Below are positions 10,501 to 18,904 of a DNA stretch of 64,000 bases, in pieces. The DNA is taken from assembly GCF_002368095.1 (NCBI RefSeq), contig NZ_AP018227.1, positions 6,340,123-6,404,122 on the forward strand, given 5' to 3'. This stretch comes from Calothrix parasitica NIES-267. Its GTDB lineage: Bacteria; Cyanobacteriota; Cyanobacteriia; Cyanobacteriales; Nostocaceae. The notes beneath the pieces were generated by a model. That model did not search any database. It was given only the letters and a program-made list of their open reading frames with translations, and was not told the origin of the DNA. A program made the translations under genes and the position numbers. Position 1 is the stretch's first letter, and each line of letters begins with the position of its first letter.

Positions 10501-10604
10501 CTCAGGGATTTATGAAAAATGCAGATGGGGAAGTTTATCTAGTAGCGCAAGTTCCATCAATTGTTCCGTCTTCTAATGCTGTTACTTTGGCTTGTTTATT
10601 TTAA
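7598..10604 (+). pseudogene. Two-partner-secretion exoprotein (filamentous-haemagglutinin/S-layer-like) lacking its TPS domain
   Basis: From ATG 7598 the frame encodes a signal peptide and the first residues of a cyanobacterial TPS exoprotein (TTAQITPDNTLGAESSRVVP), then stops at TGA 7751-7753. The next frame is open from 7740 to 10604 and resumes in the middle of the beta-helix repeats (DINVRDAITIAG, then many GNAGNIxINARD-type repeats of roughly 55-65 residues). It ends with the conserved C-terminal block (QVCPQGIN, ITGRGSLPP, EAQGF). The haemagglutination-activity/TPS domain that should connect the two parts, some hundreds of residues, is absent. The simplest reading is an internal deletion with an out-of-frame joint at about 7740-7752. 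A start at the TTG 7806 would give a 932-residue protein without an export signal. No TpsB/ShlB-type transporter is in the window. Confidence 0.8.
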
Positions 10605-10622
10605 TATCTGTTCAGCCAGGAT

Positions 10623-10689
10623 GGTGCGTGACACAGTACAAACATTATGACTACGTTGATAATCAGTAAAAGTGTCACAGCACCCTACA
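10623..10689. repeat. Small inverted-repeat element, GGTGCGTGACAC family
   Basis: GGTGCGTGACAC at 10623-10634 is mirrored by GTGTCACAGCACC at 10672-10684, followed by CTACA, enclosing about 37 bases. The same ends occur back to back at 61076-61108 and, in a variant form, at 21329-21397, so this is a dispersed MITE-like or structural repeat. The adjoining 10720-10795 holds a GC-rich hairpin-prone stretch (TCTCCCGGAGGGAGA) of a kind repeated in such genomes. No gene is seen in 10605-10853. Confidence 0.6.
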
Positions 10690-10817
10690 AACTGTATCTA
10701 TGTTTGGCGCTATGAACGAAGTTTTCTCGTTAGCGTTCACGAAGTGAGTCGTTAGACTAAGCGTCTCCCGGAGGGAGATAGAGTAAGCGCAACTACAAAC
10801 ATTTTTTTAATAACTTA

Positions 10818-10857
10818 ATCCAAAATCTAAAATCTAAAATCCAAAATCCAAAATCAA
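10818..10857. repeat. AATCCAAAATCT tandem repeat, left copy
   Basis: Five tandem near-copies of ATCCAAA/ATCTAAA units reach into the stop codon of the CPBP gene at 10854. The same unit stands in inverted orientation just outside that gene's start codon at 11448-11473, and again at 30964-30995. Confidence 0.7.
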
Positions 10858-11444
10858 TCACTCCTTGACTGCTGTAATTTCCATAAATAACTAGAAACTA
10901 AGTTTGTCACAACATGAGCAACTATTGGAATTAATAAATTACCGCTCAAAAAAGCACTGTATCCTAATATAATTCCTACAATAGTCGCCCAAATCACGTA
11001 AGCCCATTGTTCCGAACCGCTCAGATGTAAAACACCAAAACAAATACTTGATACGATAACAGCAAGATGATTTAATCCTAAAGCAGGAAGCATTACTCCT
11101 CGAAACAACAATTCTTCACTCAAACCAGGTAATAACCCCAGCCAAATTAAATCGGGAAATGCTAAAGGTTTTAAGACAATTTCTAAATAATAATTAGCGC
11201 TTTTACGATATAAAGCAGAAAACTTATAAGCCAAACTACTTAAAGCAGTAATAGTTAAACCTAAAACTATTCCTATCAAAAATTCCTGTTTGTCCCAACG
11301 CCAAGACATTAAGTTAAAATTACCAAACTGTAGCCATAGTTTAGCAATTATCCATAAAATAATAGCTGTCACTCCCATTGCCATCAGCACCTGGGTTCGT
11401 GTTAGGTATGGAATTTCTGGCTCGTGATTTTTCTCTTGGGTCAT
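10854..11444 (-). CDS. CPBP-family intramembrane glutamic endopeptidase (Abi/CAAX-like)
   Basis: A 196-residue membrane protein with five or six hydrophobic segments and the CPBP (PF02517) signature. EELLFR at 110-115 gives the paired Glu and Arg, His140 lies in CFGVLHL, and His177/Asn181 lie in VAHVVTN. These residues make up the catalytic site of the Rce1/Abi intramembrane protease superfamily. Substrates are unknown for most cyanobacterial members; immunity to self-made peptides, CAAX-like processing and regulatory cleavage are all known roles in the superfamily. No bacteriocin-like gene is visible next to it. Inverted copies of one short repeat bracket the gene at its start and stop codons. 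Confidence 0.85.
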   Translation of the reverse strand: MTQEKNHEPEIPYLTRTQVLMAMGVTAIILWIIAKLWLQFGNFNLMSWRWDKQEFLIGIVLGLTITALSSLAYKFSALYRKSANYYLEIVLKPLAFPDLIWLGLLPGLSEELLFRGVMLPALGLNHLAVIVSSICFGVLHLSGSEQWAYVIWATIVGIILGYSAFLSGNLLIPIVAHVVTNLVSSYLWKLQQSRSD

Positions 11445-11447
11445 TCA

Positions 11448-11473
11448 ATTTTGGATTTTAGATTTTGGATTTA
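11448..11473. repeat. TTTTGGATTTTAGA repeat, right copy (inverted relative to 10818-10857)
   Basis: TTTTGGATTTTAGATTTTGG is the reverse complement of the repeat at 10818-10857 and begins a few bases before the start codon of the CPBP gene. The remaining intergenic stretch to 11636 is AT-rich and shows nothing else. Confidence 0.65.
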
Positions 11474-11636
11474 TACTTTAACAAGCACAGTTTTAAATCC
11501 ATACTCACCTGAATATCTGGTAGTTTAATTAAAATGTGCCATAACTATTTATTTCGAGAAAATTTAATACCTCTAACTTTTAACCTCCTAACTAACGCTT
11601 ATATCTAAACGGTACTTTCAAAATAATTTTTATCAT

Positions 11637-12695
11637 CTAAACCAACTGCTGTAAAGAAAATATTGTAGAACTTAAAATAGATGGGTCAACTCCTGCTTTA
11701 CGAGCTGCCAATATTCCGATTGCTTCCAAGTAAGATTTGACCGATATTGCTTTAATTCCCAAAGGTTCGGGAGGAACCATGATTTGAGTTTGATTTTCCT
11801 CTACAGTAATGATTTGACAGTTTGTGTGACTCAAACTTAGTAAAGCACTGCTACCACAAGCATTAGCTGGTACTACCACTGCATCAACTTGATTCACCCA
11901 TATATCGTTACTGTTAGGAAATTGATTCGATTCCCTCGTAATAAACTGAGGTGCGCGACTTAACCCCACAAGTACGCTTGGTAAAAAAGTATAGCCTATT
12001 TCCTCCGCAGCCGAACGCGGTGATAAATTTTCATCTAAAGGTTCTGGTGTAAACGTTGGAGCATGAGCGCAGGGAATCCCAAATTCTCGGACAATCAAAT
12101 GACTAATAACCGCTTCCGCTCCCGCTATCAGGTCTACTCCCTTACCTTCACGGTAGTTTTGGTCTGCTTCTTCATCGACGCAATCGGGGAAACGAGCAAC
12201 AACTGCGATCGCACTCGCTTTGCTCTTATTTATCAAGGCTTCTGCTGCTCTCAATAAGCTACCCGGATTACCAATAGTACCCCAGCTAGCACCGGATTCA
12301 GCCGAGCGTAATTCTACGTTTAAAGGAGCATCGGTAACTACATAATCAGTTAAATTTAATCCTAAAGTAGCTCTAGCAGCATCAGCAGCTTGAAGATTTC
12401 TCAAACGTAAATCCGGCTCAATTCCTCGGTCAAAAATCAAACCAATTTTATTTTGATGTACCGGTTGTAAACCCCAACTTCCTTTACAAAATTGGTCAAT
12501 TCCGTAACCTTCAACGTACAAAGTATTAGGTTGATTCCAGTACAACATTGCACCGTTAAGAACATTAGGATGAGTTATCAAAACATCACAAACTTCAGCT
12601 ATAGCTCTAGCCACAGGTAATGCATCTCCTGCATAACCTCCGATGGCTGCTCCAACCCCTGTGGGAATAATTAAAATAGCAGTATATGGATGCAT
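11637..12695 (-). CDS. DUF3326 domain-containing protein
   Basis: A 352-residue protein that I recognise as the DUF3326 family, widespread in cyanobacteria and plastid-bearing lineages but without an assigned reaction. It is soluble, with no signal peptide or membrane helix. Conserved-looking stretches are the N-terminal IPTGVGAAIGGYAGDA (10-25), ITHPNVLNGAML (about 40-51) and VVPANACGSSALLSL (about 273-287). The glycine-rich N-terminus suggests nucleotide or cofactor binding, which is inference. Full length for the family. It is separated by 191 bp from the CPBP gene on the same strand and appears to be a single-gene unit. Confidence 0.8.
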   Translation of the reverse strand: MHPYTAILIIPTGVGAAIGGYAGDALPVARAIAEVCDVLITHPNVLNGAMLYWNQPNTLYVEGYGIDQFCKGSWGLQPVHQNKIGLIFDRGIEPDLRLRNLQAADAARATLGLNLTDYVVTDAPLNVELRSAESGASWGTIGNPGSLLRAAEALINKSKASAIAVVARFPDCVDEEADQNYREGKGVDLIAGAEAVISHLIVREFGIPCAHAPTFTPEPLDENLSPRSAAEEIGYTFLPSVLVGLSRAPQFITRESNQFPNSNDIWVNQVDAVVVPANACGSSALLSLSHTNCQIITVEENQTQIMVPPEPLGIKAISVKSYLEAIGILAARKAGVDPSILSSTIFSLQQLV

Positions 12696-12700
12696 TTATT

Positions 12701-12736
12701 CAGTTAACAGTTAACAGTGAACAGTTATCAGTTATA
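12701..12736. repeat. CAGTTAACAGTTAA STRR
   Basis: Five units of a CAGTTAA/CAGTGAA/CAGTTAT heptamer sit between the divergent DUF3326 and DUF1877 genes. The complement of the same heptamer forms the longer array at 13551-13655, so the two arrays are inverted and bracket the DUF1877/small-protein interval. Confidence 0.75.
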
Positions 12737-12773
12737 AATTATCTAATAATTTGTCTCATAAATAATTAATAAA

Positions 12774-13262
12774 ATGTCAACTTTAGCAAAATTTTTACAA
12801 GTTAATCCATTAGTATTTGAAATATTAGAAAAATATACATTTTTAACAGATTATTATCTGAGATATTCGTATTTTAATGAATCAAAATATCAGAAATTTA
12901 AAAAATTTGAAAGAAATAAGCCTGATAAATTTTCGATAATTAAAAAAGGTACAGAAGCAGAATATATTTTGGATATAAATAAAACTTGGTATTTCTTTCA
13001 TTATTTATTTACAGGTTACGACACTTCAACAATTCCTAATAAAGTTATAGGTCTAAATAAGCATGATAAAAAACCTTCAATTAATGCTATTCTTGGTGGT
13101 CAAATATTTTTATATGATAATTGTGACTATATTCGTTATTTAACAGCTAGTGAAGTGAATCAAATTGCGAATGCTTTATCAAAATTAAAGCTTGCTGATG
13201 TAGTTCAAAGGTTGCAAGATAAAGATTGTTATCATGATTATATTTTCGATTGTTTATCTTAA
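12774..13262 (+). CDS. DUF1877 (YfbM-like) protein, C-terminus removed by an in-frame TAA
   Basis: The 162-residue product matches the DUF1877/YfbM family: LDINKTWYFFHYLFTG (the LDxxKxWxxxHxLLTG core), INAILGGQIF, and IRYLTASEVNQIANAL. Function of the family is unknown. The frame meets TAA at 13260-13262, but the same frame continues with 26 more sense codons to TGA at 13341-13343, and these encode the family's usual C-terminal helix and strand (DALVDYYKDAANKGNAMLLW). So a single nonsense codon splits an otherwise intact gene of about 189 codons. The truncated protein may still fold partly. Codon use is very AT-rich. Confidence 0.75.
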   Translation: MSTLAKFLQVNPLVFEILEKYTFLTDYYLRYSYFNESKYQKFKKFERNKPDKFSIIKKGTEAEYILDINKTWYFFHYLFTGYDTSTIPNKVIGLNKHDKKPSINAILGGQIFLYDNCDYIRYLTASEVNQIANALSKLKLADVVQRLQDKDCYHDYIFDCLS

Positions 13263-13343
13263 TACTGTTATTATGATGCCTTAGTTGATTATTACAAAGA
13301 TGCAGCGAATAAAGGTAATGCTATGTTGCTATGGTTAAATTGA
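13263..13343 (+). pseudogene. Stranded C-terminal tail of the DUF1877 gene
   Basis: In frame with the gene at 12774 but after its TAA. It reads YCYYDALVDYYKDAANKGNA followed by MLLWLN and a TGA stop, matching the C-terminal part expected of YfbM-like proteins. It has no start codon of its own. Confidence 0.7.
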
Positions 13344-13360
13344 AGAATATTATATAACTC

Positions 13361-13540
13361 TTAAGCATTTTCCTTCGTCACCACCGCTTCCAAAACAATT
13401 TTTCTCTTATCGTAATTAACAGTAGTAATAGCCCAACGTAAAGGTTTACCATATTTCTGTAATTCCGATTCTACAGAATTATGCAACTGGGTAATATCAT
13501 CTTCTAAATTAATTTCTAAACAAATAAAATCAGTAATCAA
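13361..13540 (-). CDS. Small conserved cyanobacterial protein next to ferredoxin (59 aa)
   Basis: Reading on the minus strand from the TTG complementary to 13538-13540 gives 59 residues ending at TAA (13361-13363). The product, with motifs DFICLEINLEDD and YGKPLRWAIT, resembles a small protein I have seen beside ferredoxin genes in cyanobacteria; that recollection is the main support. An in-frame TAA lies two codons upstream of the TTG, so TTG (or ATT) must be the start. It is soluble and mixed alpha/beta in appearance, with no known domain. It lies 129 bp downstream of the ferredoxin gene on the same strand, an STRR filling the gap, so co-transcription is plausible. Confidence 0.6.
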   Translation of the reverse strand: MITDFICLEINLEDDITQLHNSVESELQKYGKPLRWAITTVNYDKRKIVLEAVVTKENA

Positions 13541-13550
13541 AATTTATTCC

Positions 13551-13655
13551 CTATTAACTATTAACTGTTCACTGATAACTGTTCACTGATAACTGTTCAC
13601 TGATAACTGTTCACTGCTAATGATTAACTGCTATCTAATAACAGCTAACCATTAA
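13551..13655. repeat. AACTGTTCACTGAT STRR array
   Basis: Four copies of a 14-base double unit (CTGATAACTGTTCA) plus degenerate AACTATT/AACTGCT flanks, between the ferredoxin gene and the small conserved gene. It is the inverted relative of 12701-12736; short arrays of the same family stand at 31482-31515 and 63889-63925. Confidence 0.85.
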
Positions 13656-13669
13656 CGAAAAATTATTTA

Positions 13670-13990
13670 CTAAACCTTACCAAACTGTCTATCATAAACA
13701 GCATCTTCCTGTTCGGTTTCAATTTTCAAATCCGAACGAGGATAAGAAACGCAAAGCAGTGCATAACCTTCTTTTTGTAAGTCTGGGTTAACTCCCATAC
13801 CCTCGCTTTGGTCTACACTACCACCATTAACGATTTTCCCGGCACAGGTGGTACAAACACCAGCATTACAGGAAGAAGGTAATTCTAAACCCGATTCTTC
13901 AGCAGCAGATAGAATTGTTTTGTCCTCGGGTACTTGTAAAGTATGCGTTTTACCCTGATGGATGAATTCAACGGTATAAGTTGTAGTCAT
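13670..13990 (-). CDS. [2Fe-2S] plant-type ferredoxin with C-terminal extension
   Basis: Small soluble electron carrier of the plant-type ferredoxin fold, 106 residues from the ATG at 13988-13990 (an ATG two codons further upstream is also possible). The cluster ligands are in CNAGVCTTC (CX4CX2C) with the fourth Cys in ALLCVSYP. The C-terminus is longer than in photosynthetic PetF and ends in VYDRQFGKV, a tail shared by a distinct cyanobacterial ferredoxin subgroup (Slr0148-like, from memory). The partner is therefore probably not standard photosystem I-FNR electron flow, but the sequence does not say which. The small conserved gene follows downstream. Confidence 0.85.
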   Translation of the reverse strand: MTTTYTVEFIHQGKTHTLQVPEDKTILSAAEESGLELPSSCNAGVCTTCAGKIVNGGSVDQSEGMGVNPDLQKEGYALLCVSYPRSDLKIETEQEDAVYDRQFGKV

Positions 13991-14487
13991 ATACAATATA
14001 TGGTATGCGTCCGTATAATACTGAATATTTTATATTACCAATAAGCTTACAATTCAAATGACAAGCAATATATAATAATTATTTTCAATAAGATTAATTT
14101 GCCAATATTAGCTGTAGAGTGATAATAATAAGAATCATTGAACTGTTTTATAAGAAGTCTAACTGTAATGCCGATTGTCACAGTATCATAAACTTATTTT
14201 ATCTTTATTCAAAAAAATAAAAGTGACTATCTACACATGAAAATAAATATTGAGATTTACAAATTAAGTAACGCTTTTGATTAATAGTTCTAACTGTTTG
14301 AGAAAAAGTATTTTCGCAAATTATTTACAAGATAATTTGTATCGCATCAAACTGTAAAATCACTAGATATACTGACAATGATATCTGTCGGTGAATCGAA
14401 TTATTTTTAATAAAAGTTACTCTAAAAAGTAGTACCGAATCATAAACATTCAATTACAAACTTTAAATTGTATCTATGGAGATGAAA
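13991..14487. other. Gene-free interval between ferredoxin and acnB
   Basis: About 500 AT-rich bases that must contain the divergent promoters of the ferredoxin and aconitase genes. I see no convincing GTA-N8-TAC (NtcA-type) site, RNA gene or open frame. A GGAG at 14479-14482 fits as ribosome binding site for the acnB ATG at 14488. Confidence 0.5.
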
Positions 14488-17148
14488 ATGCTTGAATCAT
14501 ATCGTCAACACGCGCAAGAAAGAGCAGCTTTAGGGATTCCTCCCTTACCATTAGATGCAAAACAAACTTCTGAACTGTGCGAATTACTCAAAAATCCACC
14601 GTCGGGTGAAGAAGAATTTTTCTTAAATTTGCTCAGAGAAAGAGTTTCTCCTGGAGTTGACCCAGCAGCTTACGTAAAAGCTGGATTTCTGACCGGAATT
14701 GCTAAAGAAGAAATTGATTGTCCTTTAATTTCTCCCATCGAAGCAGTACAGTTGCTGGGTACTATGGTGGGTGGTTACAACGTTCAGTCTTTGATTGAAC
14801 TCTTACAAACTCCTAATGTTTCGGTATCCGATTCTTCCAAAACTCCTTTGGTAATGGGTGGTGAAGGAAAAGAACCCATAGCAAGATATGCTTCAGAAGC
14901 TCTAAGTAAAACCCTGCTGGTTTACGATGCTTTCAACGATATTTTAGAACTAGCCGAAACCAATCCCTACGCTAAAAGAGTAGTTGATTCCTGGGCAGAA
15001 GCGGAATGGTTTACAACCCGTCCGGAAGTACCAGAATCAATTACCGTCACCGTTTTCAAAGTTCCTGGAGAAACCAACACCGACGATTTATCTCCCGCAA
15101 CTCATGCTACCACGCGACCGGATATTCCCCTCCACGCTTTATCAATGCTGGAAAATGCTATGCCGGAAGGGTTGGCAACTATTGCTAAATTAAAGGAGAA
15201 AGGACATCCCGTAGCATATGTTGGGGATGTTGTCGGAACCGGTTCTTCTCGTAAATCGGCGATTAATTCCGTATTATGGCATTTAGGCGAAAATATTCCT
15301 TACGTACCTAACAAGCGTGCGGGAGGATATATTTTAGGAAGTAGTATCGCGCCAATATTTTTTAACACCGCAGAAGATGCAGGTGCTTTACCCATCGAAT
15401 GCGATGTCACCAACATGGAAACGGGTATGGTAATTACCATCCATCCCTACAAAGGAGAAATTACCAACGAAAACGGCGAAGTTATTTCTACATTTAAGTT
15501 AAAACCCGATACAATTCTTGATGAAGTCCGCGCTGGTGGTAGAATTCCCTTACTTATCGGACGTGCGCTCACAGATAAAATCCGCGAAGCATTAGATTTA
15601 GAACCCAGTACTTTATTCGTTCGTCCCCAACTACCAGAGGATAGCAATAAAGGCTTTACATTAGCGCAAAAAATGGTCGGGAAAGCTTGCGGATTACCGG
15701 GAGTACGTCCGGGTATGTCTTGCGAACCCTTAATGACTACCGTTGGTTCTCAGGATACTACAGGGCCCATGACCCGCGACGAATTAAAAGAACTTGCTTG
15801 TTTGGGTTTCTCCGCTGACTTGGTAATGCAAAGCTTTTGTCATACAGCAGCATATCCCAAACCAGTTGATGTCGAAACTCATAAAAAACTACCAGACTTT
15901 TTCGCTCAACGTGGTGGTGTAGCTTTACGTCCCGGTGACGGAATTATTCACTCCTGGTTAAACCGGATGTTACTACCAGATACCGTCGGAACCGGTGGTG
16001 ATTCCCACACACGTTTCCCCTTGGGAATTTCATTTCCAGCAGGTTCCGGTTTAGTAGCGTTCGCTGCTGCTTTGGGAGTAATGCCACTGGATATGCCAGA
16101 ATCAGTTTTGGTAAAATTCAAAGGTGAATTACAACCCGGTGTGACCTTAAGAGACGTTGTAAACGCAATTCCCTACGTAGCAATTCAACAAGGTTTACTG
16201 ACAGTAGAGAAAAAGAATAAGAAAAACATCTTTGCTGGAAGAATCATGGAAATCGAAGGTTTACCAGATTTAAAAGTAGAACAAGCCTTTGAATTAACCG
16301 ATGCAAGCGCCGAACGCTCTTGTGCTGGCTGTACAATTAAACTAAGCGAGTCAACAGTAGCTGAATATCTGCGTTCCAACGTTGCTTTATTAAAGAATAT
16401 GGCAGCTCGCGGTTATCAAGACGCTCGGACAATATTGCGTAGAGTAGCCAAAATGGAAGAATGGCTGGAAAATCCCCAATTAATGTCAGGTGATGAAAAT
16501 GCAGAATATGCAGAAGTAATTGAAATTGACTTGAACGAAATCAAAGAACCAATAGTAGCAGCACCCAATGACCCCGACAACGTAAAATTACTATCGGAAG
16601 TCGTAGGGGATAAAGTTGACGAAGTATTTATTGGCTCCTGCATGACCAATATCGGACATTACAGAGCAGCTTCCAAAGTATTAGAAAATGCCGGAAAAGT
16701 TACAACTCAATTGTGGATTTGTCCCCCGACTAGAATGGATGAAAAACAATTGAAAGAAGAAGGTATTTACGAAGTTTTTGAAGAAGCAAATGCTCGTACA
16801 GAAATGCCGGGATGTAGTTTATGTATGGGGAATCAAGCAAGAGTAGAAGATAACGCTACCGTGTTTTCAACCTCTACAAGAAACTTCAACAATCGGATGG
16901 GTAAAGGAGCGCAGGTTTATCTTGGTTCTGCCGAGTTAGCAGCAGTTTGTGGACTGTTAGGAAAACTGCCATCGGTACAAGAATATATGGACATTGTGGC
17001 GAATAAAATTCATCCCTTTGCTGATGATTTGTATAAGTATTTAAACTTTGACCAGATTGCGGGTTTTGAAGATGAAGGGAGAGTGATTCCGCTGGAAGAA
17101 ATGCCGAATATTGAGGATATTTTGGGGATGCCGAGTGGGGTTAAGTAA
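14488..17148 (+). CDS. acnB: Bifunctional aconitate hydratase 2 / 2-methylisocitrate dehydratase (AcnB)
   Basis: Cytosolic [4Fe-4S] enzyme that isomerises citrate and isocitrate in the TCA branch leading to 2-oxoglutarate, the carbon skeleton for ammonium assimilation in cyanobacteria. The product is 886 residues from ATG 14488, chosen over ATG 14476 because GGAG sits correctly ahead of it and [20 protein letters not shown] is the usual AcnB start. Domain order is AcnB-type: N-terminal HEAT-like domain, the swivel domain with GTGSSRKSA, then the catalytic domains. Cluster ligands are in [15 protein letters not shown] and [13 protein letters not shown] near the C-terminus. Full length and intact. 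It is monocistronic: a terminator follows and the upstream neighbour is divergent. Confidence 0.97.
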   Translation: MLESYRQHAQERAALGIPPLPLDAKQTSELCELLKNPPSGEEEFFLNLLRERVSPGVDPAAYVKAGFLTGIAKEEIDCPLISPIEAVQLLGTMVGGYNVQSLIELLQTPNVSVSDSSKTPLVMGGEGKEPIARYASEALSKTLLVYDAFNDILELAETNPYAKRVVDSWAEAEWFTTRPEVPESITVTVFKVPGETNTDDLSPATHATTRPDIPLHALSMLENAMPEGLATIAKLKEKGHPVAYVGDVVGTGSSRKSAINSVLWHLGENIPYVPNKRAGGYILGSSIAPIFFNTAEDAGALPIECDVTNMETGMVITIHPYKGEITNENGEVISTFKLKPDTILDEVRAGGRIPLLIGRALTDKIREALDLEPSTLFVRPQLPEDSNKGFTLAQKMVGKACGLPGVRPGMSCEPLMTTVGSQDTTGPMTRDELKELACLGFSADLVMQSFCHTAAYPKPVDVETHKKLPDFFAQRGGVALRPGDGIIHSWLNRMLLPDTVGTGGDSHTRFPLGISFPAGSGLVAFAAALGVMPLDMPESVLVKFKGELQPGVTLRDVVNAIPYVAIQQGLLTVEKKNKKNIFAGRIMEIEGLPDLKVEQAFELTDASAERSCAGCTIKLSESTVAEYLRSNVALLKNMAARGYQDARTILRRVAKMEEWLENPQLMSGDENAEYAEVIEIDLNEIKEPIVAAPNDPDNVKLLSEVVGDKVDEVFIGSCMTNIGHYRAASKVLENAGKVTTQLWICPPTRMDEKQLKEEGIYEVFEEANARTEMPGCSLCMGNQARVEDNATVFSTSTRNFNNRMGKGAQVYLGSAELAAVCGLLGKLPSVQEYMDIVANKIHPFADDLYKYLNFDQIAGFEDEGRVIPLEEMPNIEDILGMPSGVK

Positions 17149-17183
17149 TTAGTTTTTTAATGGATATATTTGTTTGAACTAAG

Positions 17184-17203
17184 CCCGCTTTTGCGGGTTT
17201 TTT
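17184..17203 (+). terminator. Intrinsic terminator after acnB
   Basis: CCCGC (17184-17188), a TTTT loop and GCGGG (17193-17197) followed by a run of six T, 36 bases after the acnB stop. Confidence 0.9.
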
Positions 17204-17271
17204 ATTTATAGATTATAATTGTACGAACAAAAAATGAAAATAGATTAAATAACTTTTCTTACAATTTATTT

Positions 17272-18207
17272 ATGAATAATCATGATAATTACACTTGGTA
17301 TGACTGGTTCAATCTAGGTTCTAAACATTTTGACAGAGAAACATATCAAGAAGCAATTTCTTGTTTTGATAAGGTATTAATAATCAAACCTGACCATAGA
17401 CCTGCTTATGTAAAAAAGGGTTATATATTAGCTTATTTAGAAAAACACGAAGAAGCAATTTATAATTTTGACAGAGCAATAAATATTCAACCAGAAGATT
17501 ATGAATCTTGGACTAATAAAGGATTTTCTTTATTAGAAATAAGAAAATTTGAGGAAGCAATATTTTGTCTCAATAAAGCTATAGAAATTCAACCAAAAGT
17601 ATATCCACCTTATTTATTCAAAGGATATTTGCTATTAGAATTGTCACAATATGAAGAGTCAATAATTAATTTTGAAGCAGCCCTTAATATTGAACATAAA
17701 CTTCCAGAGGCTTTAAATGGAAAAGGTTTCGCATTATGGAAACTAACAAAATATAATGATGCTTTAACTTACTTAGAAAAAGCAATTTTGCTTAAAGAAG
17801 ATTACTTAGAAGCTTGGATAAATAAAGGCACAGCTTTAGGTAATCTCGGATTACATCAAAAAGCATTAGAGAGTTTTGTTAAAGCGATTGAAATCGAACC
17901 AAAAGATGAAATTGCATGGTTCAGTAAAGGAATTACCTTAAGTAATTTAGGCGAATATATTAAATCTTTAGAAGCATATCAAACGGCAAAAAAATTGTTG
18001 TCAAATACACAAAATGAAATCTATACGAACATAATTTATGGTGAAGCTTGTTGCTATTGCTTGCTAAACGATATCAATAGTGCAATTAAATATTTAGAAG
18101 AATCGATAAAACTATCTCCTGATATGAAGAATTTAGCAAAAACAGATAGCGATTTTCAATCAATACGTAACGATAAAAGGTTTATAGAATTAATTTATGG
18201 GTTATAG
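17272..18207 (+). CDS. TPR repeat protein
   Basis: A 311-residue soluble protein made almost wholly of seven or eight tetratricopeptide repeats of 34 residues (for example YQEAISCFDKVLIIKPDHRP, HEEAIYNFDRAINIQPEDYE, KFEEAIFCLNKAIEIQPKVY). It ends with a segment (MKNLAKTDSDFQSIRNDKRF) common in bacterial TPR proteins. TPR solenoids bind partner proteins; no enzymatic domain, signal peptide or membrane helix is present. Codon use is more AT-rich than in acnB. There are no adjacent genes on the same strand to suggest the partner. Specific role unknown. Confidence 0.85.
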   Translation: MNNHDNYTWYDWFNLGSKHFDRETYQEAISCFDKVLIIKPDHRPAYVKKGYILAYLEKHEEAIYNFDRAINIQPEDYESWTNKGFSLLEIRKFEEAIFCLNKAIEIQPKVYPPYLFKGYLLLELSQYEESIINFEAALNIEHKLPEALNGKGFALWKLTKYNDALTYLEKAILLKEDYLEAWINKGTALGNLGLHQKALESFVKAIEIEPKDEIAWFSKGITLSNLGEYIKSLEAYQTAKKLLSNTQNEIYTNIIYGEACCYCLLNDINSAIKYLEESIKLSPDMKNLAKTDSDFQSIRNDKRFIELIYGL

Positions 18208-18281
18208 GAAGTAATAAGTAGGTTTGGTAAAACTACAACAGAACCTTATATAAGACAATTAAATTAATCACAAAAATATTC

Positions 18282-18354
18282 GATGTTGGGTTATGACGCA
18301 AAATCAATTTTTCGCTTGATATTTGATATTATCGTGCGTCAAACCCAACCTACA
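18282..18354. repeat. Inverted-repeat element A1 (TGTTGGGTTATGACGCA ends)
   Basis: TGTTGGGTTATGACGCA (18284-18300) and TGCGTCAAACCCAACCTACA (18335-18354) form roughly 15-bp terminal inverted repeats around about 34 AT-rich bases. A second copy with the same ends but a different centre is at 19619-19693. No coding capacity. Together the two copies bracket the toxin-antitoxin cluster. Confidence 0.75.
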
Positions 18355-18432
18355 ATTATAAATATGTGAGTAAATGTCTAAAATAAAAATAAATATCACC
18401 CTCGCCGAGTATAATTACTTTAGCAAAATCAA

Positions 18433-18645
18433 ATGCTTAGAATAACTAAAAATTACATCATTGACGAAAATCAACAACCGATTGCTGTTCAAATTCCCAT
18501 TGCTGAATTTCAAAAAATCGAAGAAATTCTTGAAGATTATGGTTTGGGGAAACTGATAGAAGAAGTTGAAGGAGAAGAAAGATTATCAAAGGAAGAAGCT
18601 CTCAAATATTATGCATCACTAAAATCTAAAAATGTGGACAGTTGA
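18433..18645 (+). CDS. Antitoxin of a RelE-type module (Phd/RelB-like)
   Basis: A 70-residue, strongly acidic protein (acidic run LIEEVEGEERLSKEE, about 40-54). The N-terminal part, LRITKNYIIDENQQPIAVQI, is predicted to make a DNA-binding dimer, and the C-terminal helix should wrap the toxin. It overlaps the toxin gene by 14 bp, the normal translational coupling of type II modules. By family knowledge, the antitoxin and the complex repress their own promoter in the AT-rich stretch just upstream. The exact antitoxin family is not certain from sequence alone. Confidence 0.8.
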   Translation: MLRITKNYIIDENQQPIAVQIPIAEFQKIEEILEDYGLGKLIEEVEGEERLSKEEALKYYASLKSKNVDS

Positions 18646-18904
18646 TTATACGAAGCGTTTTTTAAAAGAACTTGCTAGTTTACCCGTAGAAATTCAAAAT
18701 CGTGTAGAACCTTTAGTTTTTGAAGAATTAGAATCTGAGAATCCTTTCGAGTTGGGATATTTAGAAAAACTTAAAGGGTATACGGATAAATACAAGATTC
18801 GTGTGGGTGATTATCGTATTGGTATTACTTTAGATAAAGAGACACAGACATTGATTTGCGAGCGAATCGCTCATCGTAAAGATATTTACAGAATTTTTCC
18901 TTAA
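18632..18904 (+). CDS. RelE/ParE-superfamily toxin
   Basis: A 90-residue basic protein with the RelE fold signature: WTVDYTKRFLKELASLP, a central helix pair (IQNRVEPLVFEEL), LEKLKGYTDKYKIRVGDYRIGI and the C-terminal ERIAHRKDIYR. The lysine and arginine residues of the KIRVGDYRI strand and the final HRKDIYR correspond to residues that position mRNA in RelE-type ribosome-dependent nucleases; activity itself is inference. Starts at ATG 18632 inside the antitoxin gene. The frame is intact, so the module may be functional. A small hairpin (TGGAAAAGATAG/CTATCTTTCCA, 18936-18979) follows downstream. Confidence 0.87.
   Translation: MWTVDYTKRFLKELASLPVEIQNRVEPLVFEELESENPFELGYLEKLKGYTDKYKIRVGDYRIGITLDKETQTLICERIAHRKDIYRIFP

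Noticed and set aside
7806-10604. Intact 932-residue TPS exoprotein starting at TTG 7806
   Set aside because: The start lies inside the beta-helix repeat; the signal peptide is upstream in another frame, so the gene is better read as a deletion derivative.
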